Positions 9,477 through 17,662 of a DNA stretch of 64,000 nucleotides are shown here, piece after piece. Positions within the stretch are counted from its first letter, which is position 1; the number at the start of each line of letters is the position of its first letter. The translations under genes were made by a program, and so were the position numbers. The stretch is from Christiangramia aestuarii. GTDB taxonomy: Bacteria > Bacteroidota > Bacteroidia > Flavobacteriales > Flavobacteriaceae. The notes beneath the pieces are model-generated. The model did not search any database, was not told the DNA's origin, and saw only the letters and a list, made by a program, of their open reading frames with translations. The stretch lies in contig NZ_VJVW01000006.1 in the NCBI RefSeq assembly GCF_009735585.1, positions 1-64,000 on the forward strand. The letters run 5' to 3'.

Positions 9477-9638
9477 TTAATAAAATTTTGGTTGGTTAAT
9501 ATTGGTTTAAATCAAGCCCTAATTTCGAAAAATTTTTCAAAACTTAGCTTCCAGGCGCTGAATTACAGCATTCTGCAGTAGCCAGACTTGCTTTCCTAAC
9601 AGACCTGTAAAGCTATAATCATTTATATTTCCAGTAAA

Positions 9639-9654
9639 TACCCATTCGTGGGGT
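9639..9654. promoter_or_regulatory. inverted heptamer pair (7-2-7), possible NarL-type site 2
   Basis: TACCCAT, two bases, GTGGGGT. It is an imperfect inverted repeat lying between the stop of the 270-aa LuxR gene and the start of the 125-aa gene that heads the kinase operon. It is therefore well placed for autoregulation of that operon or for termination of the gene before it. Confidence 0.35.
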
Positions 9655-9668
9655 TTTTATTTCCAGGT

Positions 9669-10481
9669 CTAGTTCAGGCTCGGCGAAATTATACCATTGG
9701 TGAGGCATTTGGCCACAAGCTCCGTAGTATTGGCGCAACCGCTTTTCTGTAAAATATTCTTCCGGTGGGTTTTGATGGTATGCGGGGAAAGATGAAGTTC
9801 TGCGGCGATCTGTTCGGCATTCAAACCACGGGACAGTTTTATCACGATCTGTTTTTCCCTTTCGGTAAACAGCTGGCCCAGATCATTCTTTCCTCCCTCA
9901 CAGGCTTTTTCATCAAATTTTCCGGAATCTACCTCTACATTAAAATAAGATTTGCCACCCTCCATATTAATAAAAGAAACGGCATTGGTGCTGCTTACTT
10001 TCAAATGGGAAACATCGGTTTGTATACAAAGCACATGTTCCGGCATTCCATTTTCCAGCACGGTGAGTGGAATCGCCTGGTACAGCATGGTGCGAATATT
10101 GCCTTCGGTATTTTTCATCCTGTAAGAAAACATGTTCTTATATCCCAGCACCTCTTCTTTCTCCAGGAAAGAAGTGTAAAAATCGCTGATGACCTTACTT
10201 TTTTGACGGATGTTCCCGATCTCCTCGGGCAGCACGGTCTTTAAAAGATCTTCCAGTTCGACCTCGTGCGCGGGCATATCTACAAATTGCTCCACCGAAT
10301 CTGAGATATATTCCAGTTCAAAATCATGAAGGTTCACGATGTACAGGTAGGGATTGCCCAGGGAAAAGATCGAAGCATAGCGCTTAAATTCGCGCGAGAT
10401 TTCAAATGGCCGGTACTTCTTTATCCTGCTCGAGTATATTTCTTTCCAGTGATCTGAGATCTTTTTTAGATCCTTATCCAT
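9669..10481 (-). CDS. PAS-like / LuxR-type transcriptional regulator
   Basis: A 270-residue cytoplasmic protein with no receiver domain. Residues about 45-165 read as a PAS-like sensory fold (YIVNLHDFELEYISDSVEQF, then GNIRTMLYQAIPL and VLCIQTDVSHLK). Residues about 203-265 are a LuxR/GerE helix-turn-helix with LFTEREKQIVIKLSRGLN and HTIKTHRKNILQKSG. Proteins of this layout bind DNA and are controlled by a small ligand or partner rather than by phosphorylation; the signal here is unknown. It reads toward the kinase operon 192 bp downstream on the same strand. It is probably transcribed from the 397-bp divergent region that also precedes the HupE-like gene. Confidence 0.88.
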   Translation of the reverse strand: MDKDLKKISDHWKEIYSSRIKKYRPFEISREFKRYASIFSLGNPYLYIVNLHDFELEYISDSVEQFVDMPAHEVELEDLLKTVLPEEIGNIRQKSKVISDFYTSFLEKEEVLGYKNMFSYRMKNTEGNIRTMLYQAIPLTVLENGMPEHVLCIQTDVSHLKVSSTNAVSFINMEGGKSYFNVEVDSGKFDEKACEGGKNDLGQLFTEREKQIVIKLSRGLNAEQIAAELHLSPHTIKTHRKNILQKSGCANTTELVAKCLTNGIISPSLN

Positions 10482-10555
10482 GCAATTGGAATTTTGGAAT
10501 AGTAAATATAAGATTTGTAAGAACGTCAGCGAATTTTTTCTGAAATCATAAAATA

Positions 10556-10587
10556 AAAAGCCCGCGGAAGATCTTCCGAAGGCTTTT
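10556..10587. terminator. long hairpin with terminator shape inside a divergent promoter region
   Basis: AAAAGCC (10556-10562) pairs with GGCTTTT (10581-10587). Inside is the self-complementary core GGAAGATCTTCC (10566-10577). It has A and T tracts on both sides, so it could terminate in either direction. No gene ends here, which makes it an attenuator or small-RNA terminator candidate. Confidence 0.5.
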
Positions 10588-10757
10588 ATGTCAAACCTAA
10601 ATACTCACTTTTAACTGCCACTACCCTCAAATTGTTTTACCCCCAACGTAAAAACAAATCGAAATTCCAACCCTACCCGGAACTTCGCGAGGAATCACAG
10701 TAAGTTCGCCTACTAATTTGACCCTGCTAAAGTAAAAGGGCCGAAGTGATAAGAAAA

Positions 10758-10773
10758 TACCACTTTAATGGTA
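10758..10773. promoter_or_regulatory. inverted heptamer pair (7-2-7), possible NarL-type site 3
   Basis: TACCACT, two bases, AATGGTA. It lies within a perfect 9-bp inverted repeat AAAATACCA/TGGTATTTT (10754-10777) with a 6-bp spacer. It is 106 bp before the HupE-like gene and 277 bp before the divergent PAS/LuxR regulator, so it could control either. Confidence 0.45.
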
Positions 10774-10878
10774 TTTTGGGCAGGGCAGCAACCTGAAATG
10801 GACTCAGCGAATCGCCAACATCTTTGCTATTATTTGAATAAATTGTAATTTCGGGTCTTTCCCAATTAAAAACTACAT

Positions 10879-11466
10879 ATGTCTCAATTTTGGCTTTATT
10901 TCCAGCTTGGCCTGGACCACGTCCTGGACTGGCAGGCTTATGATCATGTCCTGTTTCTGATCGTGCTTGTTGCTTCCTACGGCTTCAGCACCTGGAAGAA
11001 TGTTCTCTGGCTGGTAACCCTTTTCACCCTGGGGCATACCCTGGCCTTATTCCTATCGGTCTACGAGATCGTTAGGGTAAATTCAGATTATGTGGAGTTT
11101 TTAATTCCGGTCACTATCCTGGCAACGGCTATTTTCGATATTGCCACGGCCAGCAAGAAAGTGAGAAACACCAACTTCAACGTATTATATTTTACCACCA
11201 TTTTCTTCGGCCTCATTCACGGGCTGGGCTTTTCCTCTTATTTCAAGATGATCGCTGCCGGTACCGACAGTAAATTTTTACCGCTGGTAGAATTCGCCCT
11301 CGGTATAGAAACGGCCCAGATCATAGTTGTACTGGCCGTCATGATCATTGGATTTTTACTTCAGAATGTACTTAAGGTCTCTAAACGGGACTGGATACTG
11401 GTCACCGCCTCTATCGTGATCGGAATCATTTTACCCATACTTCAGGAAACCTACCTGGCACTTTAG
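10879..11466 (+). CDS. HupE/UreJ_2 family membrane protein
   Basis: A 195-residue polytopic inner-membrane protein with about five to six hydrophobic segments. The N-terminus carries the family signature GLDHVLDWQAYDHVLFL, with histidines at about 14 and 23, and then FTLGHTLALFLS with another conserved His. A third motif, FGLIHGLGFSSYF, lies in the middle. These intramembrane histidines and acids are those proposed to bind nickel or cobalt in HupE and UreJ permeases. No hydrogenase or urease gene is nearby, so the transported metal is not known. It appears to be transcribed alone, divergently from the PAS/LuxR regulator. Confidence 0.85.
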   Translation: MSQFWLYFQLGLDHVLDWQAYDHVLFLIVLVASYGFSTWKNVLWLVTLFTLGHTLALFLSVYEIVRVNSDYVEFLIPVTILATAIFDIATASKKVRNTNFNVLYFTTIFFGLIHGLGFSSYFKMIAAGTDSKFLPLVEFALGIETAQIIVVLAVMIIGFLLQNVLKVSKRDWILVTASIVIGIILPILQETYLAL

Positions 11467-11555
11467 TTTAAGCCATTTTCGATCTGTTTTCTGCCAATAA
11501 ACTATTAATTTGCAGAGATTTATTTTTTTAGCCTTTTAGCCTATTTATCATTTCC

Positions 11556-11987
11556 ATGAACACGAAGAAACAACACAAATTTGACAAGGCATATTTGAGA
11601 ATTGCCCGAGAATGGAGTAAATTATCCCATTGTAATAGAAAACAGGTTGGCGCGTTAATTGTGAAGGATAGAATGATCATTTCTGACGGATACAATGGTA
11701 CGCCATCTGGATTTGAAAACTTTTGTGAAGATGAAGAAGGTTACACCAAGTGGTATGTTTTGCATGCTGAAGCCAACGCGATCCTGAAGGTGGCCGGCTC
11801 TACGCAATCCTGCAAGGACGCAACTTTGTATATTACCATGTCTCCCTGTAAGGAATGCAGTAAATTGATACACCAATCTGGTATAAGCAGGCTGGTCTAT
11901 CAAATAGATTATAAGGACAATTCCGGGTTGGAATTCCTGGAAAAGGCTGGAGTGGAACTGCAGCAAATAACAGAACTGGAAGATTGA
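11556..11987 (+). CDS. dCMP deaminase (ComEB-like cytidine/deoxycytidylate deaminase)
   Basis: A 143-residue zinc deaminase that converts dCMP to dUMP, feeding thymidylate synthesis. The zinc site is complete: H70-A-E72 in LHAEANAI and C98/C101 in SPCKECSKL. The substrate-side motif NGTPSGFENFCEDEEGY is typical of dCMP deaminases and absent from TadA. Length is normal. The stop codon overlaps the start of the downstream S41 protease gene (TTGA), so the two are co-transcribed. Confidence 0.92.
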   Translation: MNTKKQHKFDKAYLRIAREWSKLSHCNRKQVGALIVKDRMIISDGYNGTPSGFENFCEDEEGYTKWYVLHAEANAILKVAGSTQSCKDATLYITMSPCKECSKLIHQSGISRLVYQIDYKDNSGLEFLEKAGVELQQITELED

Positions 11988-13579
11988 AAGGAAAGAATAA
12001 AATATACACTCCCTTATTACTGAGTATCGCCTGTGCCATAGGCCTAATCCTTGGTGCGAGGCTCAATTTTGATCCTACCGACGAGCTTTTTACCGCCAAT
12101 CCCAAAAAACAGAAATTAAACCGTCTTATAGATTATATCGACTATGAGTATGTAGACGATGTGAATACAGACAGTATCGTAGATGTTACGGTCAACAAGA
12201 TCCTGGAAAATCTGGATCCCCATTCGGTATATATTCCGAAGGACGAATATGCCCGGGTCACCGAAAACATGAAGGGTGACTTCGTGGGAATTGGGGTAAG
12301 CTTTTACAAGATCCAGGATACTATCGTGGTGATCAAGGCTATTGAAGGCGGGCCCAGTGAAAAGATAGGCATTCGCGGTGGAGATCGTATTCTTTATGCC
12401 AACGGAAAAAAACTTTTCAACCAGGATATAAGCGAAGATTCTATCACCACCCAGCTGAAGGGAAAGGTAAATACCAAGGTTACCCTGAAGGTCTTGCGGA
12501 AGGGTATAAAGGACCTGCTTACCTTTAATATCAAACGCGGAAAAGTCCCGCTTAAAAGTGTGAACGCTTCCTACATGCTCACCGAAGATCTGGGCTACAT
12601 CAAAATAGACCGCTTTTCAGAGACCACTTACAGGGAGTTCAGCGAGGCTATTTCAGAATTGAAGAAAAAAGGAGCCAAGGAGATCGCCCTGGACCTGCGG
12701 GATAATCCAGGTGGCTATCTTTCTGAAGCCATTAATATTGCTGATGAATTCATCAAGGACGACAAGCTTATCCTTTTTACCAAAAATAAGAGTGGTGCCA
12801 TAGAAGAAACCTACGCCCAGCGAGAAGGGGAATTCGAAAACGGCAGGGTATACGTGCTTATCAATGAAAACTCAGCTTCTGCTAGCGAAGTGGTGGCCGG
12901 GGCACTTCAGGACAATGACGTGGGAACCATTGTTGGTCGCAGGTCTTACGGAAAAGGCCTGGTTCAAAGAGAAATGGAACTTGGAGATGGCAGCGCAGTG
13001 AGGCTTACCATCGCCCGTTATTATACTCCAACCGGAAGATCTATCCAGAAACCTTACGATAACGGAAATGAATCATATTTTAACGATTATATGCGCCGTT
13101 ACAAAAATGGTGAACTGAACAATGAAGATAGTATCGAGATAAACGATTCGCTGAAGTACAGGACTCCGAAAGGCAAGATCGTCTATGGCGGTGGCGGTAT
13201 TATCCCGGATATATTTGTTCCCAAGGATACCGATTCAGAAAAGGAAAAACTCACCTTTCTCCTGCGTGGTGGCTATATGAGACAATTCATTTTTAATGTT
13301 CTCGAAGAAAACAGAGAATACTATAATTCCATAGATCGCGAGGATTTCAGGGAAGAAATTCAGATCACCGATGAAATGGTAGATGACTTTGACCTCTATC
13401 TGAGAGGTATCAATATTGGGCTGAAGAGAACCAGCGAAACTCACAAACCTCTCTTAAAGAAGTATTTAAAAGCTGAGATCGCCCAGCAACTTTTTGGAAC
13501 TAATGCATTTGAACGATTTTTAAATGAAGATGACCGAATAATTGAGAAAGTGATCGAGCTATCTAATGAAAAACAATAA
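11984..13579 (+). CDS. S41 family C-terminal processing peptidase
   Basis: A 531-residue envelope protease. It starts with TTG at 11984, sharing bases with the TGA of the dCMP deaminase gene; no better start keeps the N-terminal membrane anchor (about 9-25). A PDZ domain covers about 95-185 (VGIGVSF, GDRILYANGKKL). The S41 catalytic domain follows, with nucleophile S299 in ENSASASEVVAGAL and general base K324 in RRSYGKGLVQ, the usual 25-residue spacing. About 150 extra C-terminal residues follow the core, as in other flavobacterial members. Such enzymes trim or degrade periplasmic proteins from their C-termini. Confidence 0.93.
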   Translation: MKGKNKIYTPLLLSIACAIGLILGARLNFDPTDELFTANPKKQKLNRLIDYIDYEYVDDVNTDSIVDVTVNKILENLDPHSVYIPKDEYARVTENMKGDFVGIGVSFYKIQDTIVVIKAIEGGPSEKIGIRGGDRILYANGKKLFNQDISEDSITTQLKGKVNTKVTLKVLRKGIKDLLTFNIKRGKVPLKSVNASYMLTEDLGYIKIDRFSETTYREFSEAISELKKKGAKEIALDLRDNPGGYLSEAINIADEFIKDDKLILFTKNKSGAIEETYAQREGEFENGRVYVLINENSASASEVVAGALQDNDVGTIVGRRSYGKGLVQREMELGDGSAVRLTIARYYTPTGRSIQKPYDNGNESYFNDYMRRYKNGELNNEDSIEINDSLKYRTPKGKIVYGGGGIIPDIFVPKDTDSEKEKLTFLLRGGYMRQFIFNVLEENREYYNSIDREDFREEIQITDEMVDDFDLYLRGINIGLKRTSETHKPLLKKYLKAEIAQQLFGTNAFERFLNEDDRIIEKVIELSNEKQ

Positions 13580-13591
13580 TTTAAGGCCTGA

Positions 13592-13894
13592 ATGAAAAAT
13601 TTTCTGGAATACCTTTCGGCTATCTGGCCTTTTACGCCCCTATTTCTTTTTATACTGGCAGTAAGCTTCCGGTTAATGGATAACAGCGCTTACCTTTTCC
13701 TTAAAAAGGAGATCCTGATCAACTCCTCCAATGTATCCAGAAAGATCCTGAAAGACCAGATAAGGAATGCAGAAGATCCTCACTTCATCAGGCAGCTCAA
13801 AAGGGCATTATTATTCCGCAACCTGCAGCAAAGCTTTCTTATTATGGCGGTTTGCAGCCTTCTTTTTATTTCAGCTTTTTATTTTCTAAGCTAA
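13592..13894 (+). CDS. small two-helix membrane protein, function unknown
   Basis: A 100-residue protein starting 12 bp after the protease gene, so probably in its operon. Hydrophobic segments lie at about 10-30 and 79-98, joined by a charged amphipathic stretch rich in Lys and Arg (KKEILINSSNVSRKILKDQI). No family recognised. Its last 9 bases overlap the end of the convergent FAD-protein gene. Confidence 0.7.
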   Translation: MKNFLEYLSAIWPFTPLFLFILAVSFRLMDNSAYLFLKKEILINSSNVSRKILKDQIRNAEDPHFIRQLKRALLFRNLQQSFLIMAVCSLLFISAFYFLS

Positions 13895-14494
13895 TTTGTC
13901 GTGCACCTTGGTGTGCTCCCCGTTGTTCCAGCTGGTAAGTATGTCTGTAGCCACAGCAGCACCACTACCACTGGCGATCGCGTACTGGCTACGCCAGCCG
14001 GCAAGGGTTCCTGCAACATACAGGCCTTCCTTCACCAGGTGGTCGTTATTCTTCAATTGCACCCTGTTCTTGGAAAGTTTAGCCTTTTTATGCGGAATAA
14101 GGTATTCCTCGAGTCCCGAAATTCGAAACGGGCTGGCATAACCTGTAGCCACCACCACCTTTTCGGCAGTATAGTCATTCTTATTGGTGACAACCCTGTA
14201 ACCACCATCAATTTCAGCTACCTCCTTCACCCTTTCTCCGGCAATCTGTTGCAGTTTAGGGTACTGATCTGCAAGGTGGGAAACTCCATTCTTCAGCACA
14301 TCCGTGCCCTTCGTACCGGGTTGGATCCCAAAAACATTCATGAGCAAGGCAGATTGTAAATGAGAGGACTTTTGGTGCAGGATGATCCCGGCTTTCCTGT
14401 CTTCAGCAAAAGGCTTATCCAATCCGGAACCAATTACCAAAGCACAGGAAAGTCCAGCTGCTCCTCCACCAATGATCAGCAGGTCAAAATCCAT
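13886..14494 (-). CDS. short FAD-dependent oxidoreductase (thioredoxin-reductase-like, no NADPH domain)
   Basis: A 202-residue protein beginning with a Rossmann FAD motif, LLIIGGGAAGLSCALV. It has a second flavin-binding motif near the C-terminus, EGLYVAGTLAGWRSQYAIAS, and an internal VVVATGYASPF. This is the thioredoxin reductase FAD-fold, but the usual 300-residue enzyme also has a central NADPH domain with a CxxC pair; both are absent here. It may be a compact FAD oxidoreductase using another electron donor. It is last in an apparent operon with a small membrane protein and MarC, each junction overlapping by one base. Confidence 0.8.
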   Translation of the reverse strand: MDFDLLIIGGGAAGLSCALVIGSGLDKPFAEDRKAGIILHQKSSHLQSALLMNVFGIQPGTKGTDVLKNGVSHLADQYPKLQQIAGERVKEVAEIDGGYRVVTNKNDYTAEKVVVATGYASPFRISGLEEYLIPHKKAKLSKNRVQLKNNDHLVKEGLYVAGTLAGWRSQYAIASGSGAAVATDILTSWNNGEHTKVHDKLA

Positions 14495-14691
14495 CAGGCA
14501 TCTTCCTTTTTAGAGATCGTTCTGGAGACCAGCAAAATAGCCATAAGAACGATGACACAAAGACTCGCCACGATAACGATGAGCGCCTTGGCAGAATCAC
14601 CGCTCATAAGGTCCTGAAAATCCAGGACACTGGCACTCACCCCAATAAAGACCAGGGCCAGAAAAATGATGGTATAAATAAAATATTTCAT
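14494..14691 (-). CDS. 65-aa two-helix membrane protein
   Basis: Two hydrophobic segments (about 3-22 and 33-55) with a short polar link and a charged tail (SRTISKKEDA). It overlaps both neighbours by one base, so it is clearly part of the marC operon. No family recognised. Confidence 0.7.
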   Translation of the reverse strand: MKYFIYTIIFLALVFIGVSASVLDFQDLMSGDSAKALIVIVASLCVIVLMAILLVSRTISKKEDA

Positions 14692-15269
14692 TAGAATAAA
14701 TTCTGAATATTAGCCGCGAAAAGCTTTACCGCGATAGCAAGAAGTATCACTCCAAAAACCTTTCTAATTACATTGATTCCCTGGGCTCCCAGAATCTTCT
14801 CGATCTTGGAGGAAGATTTTAAGACCAGGTATACAAATATAATATTGATAAGGATGGCAACAATGATATTTACCATTTCATATTCTGCCTGCAGCGAAAC
14901 CAGCGAAGTCATGGTCCCGGCTCCGGCTATCAACGGAAAGGCCAGCGGAACAATGGAGGCGGTTTCTGGTGCATCATCCTTATAAAGGCTAATTCCCAGG
15001 ATCATTTCCAGGGCAAGGAAGAAAAGGATGAAAGAACCGGCCACGGCAAACGAGTTCACATCAATGCCAATAAGATTCAGGATCTCTTTTCCTACGAACA
15101 GAAATACCACCATAATGATACCTGCCACAATCGAGGCTTTTTCACTCTGAATATGCCCAACTTTCTTTCTAAGATCGATGATGATCGGGATATTTCCTAT
15201 AATATCGATTACCGCGAAAAGCACCATCCCGGCAGTGAATATCTGCCTGACATCTAACACTTTAAACAT
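14691..15269 (-). CDS. MarC family integral membrane protein (UPF0056)
   Basis: A 192-residue protein with about six hydrophobic segments. The recognisable signature is the proline-containing N-terminal stretch DIIGNIPIIIDL and the loop ETASIVPLAFPLIAGAGTMTS. MarC proteins are widespread inner-membrane proteins whose substrate is unproven. This is the first gene of a three-gene minus-strand operon with a good upstream promoter (TTG, 19 bp, TACTTTTG). Confidence 0.9.
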   Translation of the reverse strand: MFKVLDVRQIFTAGMVLFAVIDIIGNIPIIIDLRKKVGHIQSEKASIVAGIIMVVFLFVGKEILNLIGIDVNSFAVAGSFILFFLALEMILGISLYKDDAPETASIVPLAFPLIAGAGTMTSLVSLQAEYEMVNIIVAILINIIFVYLVLKSSSKIEKILGAQGINVIRKVFGVILLAIAVKLFAANIQNLF

Positions 15270-15294
15270 AGCTACCTGTTTTCAAAATTGGCGG

Positions 15295-15324
15295 CAAAAG
15301 TAATTCAAGTTATCTGACTGACAA
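15295..15324 (-). promoter_or_regulatory. marC operon promoter
   Basis: Minus-strand -7 box TACTTTTG at 15295-15302, an exact TAnnTTTG match, with TTG at 15322-15324. The 19-bp spacing is that of the Bacteroidetes -33/-7 promoter. The start codon follows 25 nt after the -7 box. Confidence 0.6.
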
Positions 15325-15392
15325 TCGCTTAGGTAGGTTAAATTTATGTAAACTTTTAGGCGGTTTTTCTTCGTCCTAAAATGGGAGAAAAT

Positions 15393-15400
15393 TATCTTTG
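15393..15400 (+). promoter_or_regulatory. -7 box TATCTTTG abutting the DUF3109 start
   Basis: An exact TAnnTTTG match ending only 4 nt before ATG 15405. If used, transcription would start at or beside the start codon, giving a leaderless message. No clear -33 element is visible. Confidence 0.4.
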
Positions 15401-15404
15401 CCAA

Positions 15405-15986
15405 ATGTTTCAATTAGGTAAGACTTTAGTTTCTGAAGAGATCATCAAGAATGATTTTGTGTGCAACCTTTCGGCCTGTAAGGGAGCCTGCTGTGTAGAT
15501 GGAGAAGCCGGTGCACCGGTAGAGCCGGAAGAAAGAGCCATCATGGAGGAGATCTACCCAAAGGTGAAACCCTATTTAAGGGAAGAAGGCATCAGGGCCA
15601 TCGAAGACCAGGGCGTTTATATTACTCGTGAAAACGGGGAAATAGAAACTCCACTTATAGACGGGGCAGATTGCGCTTATGTTACTTTCGACGATAAGGG
15701 AACCGCCCTTTGCGGAATCGAGGAAGCATACAACCAGGGCGATATCGACTGGAAAAAACCGGTGTCCTGCCATCTTTACCCCGTGAGAATACAGGAATAT
15801 TCCTCTTTTTCAGCAGTTAATTATCACCGCTGGGAAATTTGTGATGATGCCTGCAGCCTGGGGGCCGAACTTCAGGTGCCAATCTATAAGTTCACCAAGG
15901 ATGCACTTATAAGGAAATTTGGTGAAGACTGGTACAACGAGCTTGAAGTGATCGCAAAGGAACTGCAGCCCACCAAAAAGCCCTGA
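15405..15986 (+). CDS. DUF3109 family protein
   Basis: A 193-residue protein of unknown function. The family begins with a motif like MFQLGKTLVSEEI and NLSACKGACCVDGEAG, and ATG 15405 gives exactly this; the longer reading from 15381 adds eight uncharacteristic residues. The cysteine-rich pattern (CNLSACKGACC, later ADCAY, CGIE, SCHLYP, CDDAC) suggests metal or iron-sulfur binding, as in the related zinc/iron-chelating CxxCxxCC proteins. The family is nearly universal in Bacteroidetes. It is divergent from the marC operon. Confidence 0.88.
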   Translation: MFQLGKTLVSEEIIKNDFVCNLSACKGACCVDGEAGAPVEPEERAIMEEIYPKVKPYLREEGIRAIEDQGVYITRENGEIETPLIDGADCAYVTFDDKGTALCGIEEAYNQGDIDWKKPVSCHLYPVRIQEYSSFSAVNYHRWEICDDACSLGAELQVPIYKFTKDALIRKFGEDWYNELEVIAKELQPTKKP

Positions 15987-16210
15987 TTTTTAGCATTATA
16001 GACTGGAAAATCCGGTGATTTTTAGCTATATTTACAATCTTAAAATCAGAGTTAAGATCCATCTCTGAAATCTCCCCCCGATAAATAAAAAAATTACTAA
16101 GCAATCTTATTGCCCATCACATCAGTCAAAATACTTACAGAGTTAAAAGTCTATCTACACCCCACAAATTTTCTAGGTAGGCCAACCAAAAAATTAATTC
16201 TGTTATCTGG

Positions 16211-16240
16211 AAACCGGTAATTATTTACCGGTTTTCTTTT
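16211..16240 (+). terminator. intrinsic terminator
   Basis: A perfect 10-bp stem aaaccggtaa/ttaccggttt with loop ttat, followed by a T-rich run on the plus strand. It lies 225 bp after the DUF3109 stop, so it either ends that transcript or an unannotated small RNA. Confidence 0.85.
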
Positions 16241-16417
16241 TAAAAAAACAACCCTTTTAAAGGCTCTGCAGGCCTAAAAAGAGCTTTGTTTACAAACATC
16301 TTCCTATCCCGCTATCTTTTTTGGTCATAAAATTATTAACAAAATATAATGAACTGTACTTCAAATACTTAAATACAAAAATTAACACGACTTAATGAAA
16401 ACTCTGGGCTCGCACGT

Positions 16418-16438
16418 GTTGAAAACTTTGTTGAAAAC
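16418..16438 (+). repeat. direct repeat GTTGAAAAC x2 upstream of nrdB
   Basis: GTTGAAAAC occurs at 16418-16426 and 16430-16438, one helical turn (12 bp) apart, about 95 bp before the nrdB start. This position suits a regulator of ribonucleotide reductase. It does not match the NrdR box or a DnaA box as I know them. Confidence 0.35.
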
Positions 16439-16532
16439 GTTTGACACACATTCTTTCTTTATCTGTCTGATTTTTAAATATTTGTTAAACACTTTTCATT
16501 ATTAACCCAGAATACCGAAAATTTTAACAATT

Positions 16533-17510
16533 ATGACGCCGAATGAACCAATTTTGCAGGAAAACAAAGATCGCTTCGTGATCTTCCCTATTAAACATCA
16601 TGATATCTGGGATTGGTACAAAAAAATGGAGGCTTGTTTCTGGACCGCAGAGGAAATCGATCTTCACCAGGATCTTACCGACTGGTCTAACAAGCTGAAC
16701 TCAGACGAGCGTTATTTCATAAAACATATCCTGGCCTTTTTTGCCGCTTCAGACGGTATCGTTAACGAAAATCTTGCCGAGAACTTCGTAAACGAGGTGC
16801 AATATTCTGAAGCAAAGTTCTTCTACGGTTTCCAGATCATGATGGAGAACATTCACTCTGAAACCTATTCCCTGCTTATCGACACTTACGTGAAAGATGA
16901 CAAGGAAAAGGACCAGCTTTTCAAGGCTATAGAGGTATTCCCGGCGATCAAGAAAAAAGCCGACTGGGCACTTAAATGGATAGAATCAGATTCTTTTGCA
17001 GAAAGGCTTATCGCCTTTGCCGCGGTAGAAGGTATTTTCTTTTCAGGAGCCTTCTGTTCTATTTTCTGGTTGAAGAAACGCGGGTTAATGCCAGGGCTTA
17101 CCTTCTCTAATGAACTAATCTCAAGGGACGAGGGTATGCATTGTGATTTTGCGGTGCACCTTCACAATAACCACCTGGTAAACAAAGTGCCAAAAGAAAA
17201 AATTAGAGAGATCATCATAGATGCTCTTAATATAGAGCGTGAGTTCATCACCGAATCCCTACCAATTAGCCTGATAGGCATGAACGCCAAGCTAATGACC
17301 CAGTACCTGGAATTTGTTACAGACAGATTGCTGGTAGAGCTTGAGTGCGAAAAAGAATTCAACGTATCCAATCCATTCGACTTTATGGATATGATCAACC
17401 TGCAGGGAAAAACCAATTTCTTCGAAAAACGCGTGAGCGAATATCAGAAGGCAGGCGTGATGAACAAAGACAAAGAATCAGACGAGATCAGCTTTGACGC
17501 TGATTTTTAA
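16533..17510 (+). CDS. nrdB: class Ia ribonucleotide reductase, small (radical) subunit
   Basis: A 325-residue R2 subunit that houses the di-iron/tyrosyl radical used to make deoxynucleotides. Ligands align with E. coli R2 at a constant offset of ten: D74, E105 and H108 ([13 protein letters not shown]), with the radical tyrosine at Y112. The radical-transfer C-terminal tail is present. The gene precedes nrdA by 152 bp in the same direction, the reverse of the E. coli order. A long upstream region with a tandem GTTGAAAAC may control it. Confidence 0.96.
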   Translation: MTPNEPILQENKDRFVIFPIKHHDIWDWYKKMEACFWTAEEIDLHQDLTDWSNKLNSDERYFIKHILAFFAASDGIVNENLAENFVNEVQYSEAKFFYGFQIMMENIHSETYSLLIDTYVKDDKEKDQLFKAIEVFPAIKKKADWALKWIESDSFAERLIAFAAVEGIFFSGAFCSIFWLKKRGLMPGLTFSNELISRDEGMHCDFAVHLHNNHLVNKVPKEKIREIIIDALNIEREFITESLPISLIGMNAKLMTQYLEFVTDRLLVELECEKEFNVSNPFDFMDMINLQGKTNFFEKRVSEYQKAGVMNKDKESDEISFDADF

Positions 17511-17662
17511 AGTGCAACTGCGCTGTGTCCCCCAACGCGGCGCATGTTGACTTTGAACTTATCACCCGGAATTTTAATTTATTAATTCGGTCTAACCAAC
17601 CGACCCTGGAATGCTAGGCTTTTTTCTTAAGGAACCGGCATAACTAACTAAAACTTGAACGC

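Larger units (their letters stand above)
10482..10878. other. 397-bp divergent intergenic region with two palindromes
   Basis: This stretch lies between two divergent genes. It contains a long hairpin at 10556-10587 and a perfect inverted repeat at 10754-10777, both annotated separately. No ORF with coding character is visible. Both neighbouring genes must take their promoters from here, but I see no exact TAnnTTTG box. Confidence 0.6.
15987..16532. other. 546-bp intergenic region before nrdB
   Basis: AT-rich, with no coding ORF. It contains a direct repeat TGATTTTTAGC (15984-15994 and 16016-16026), a strong plus-strand terminator at 16211-16240 and a 12-bp-period direct repeat near 16418. 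The 220 bp between the DUF3109 stop and the terminator may be a long 3' UTR or hold a small RNA; I cannot name one. Confidence 0.55.

Noticed and set aside
9765-10244. 159-codon plus-strand ORF
   Set aside because: Antisense to the PAS/LuxR regulator, whose domains are clear on the other strand.
15381-15404. Eight-codon extension of DUF3109
   Set aside because: The family begins with MFQLGKT; the extension also covers the -7 box.
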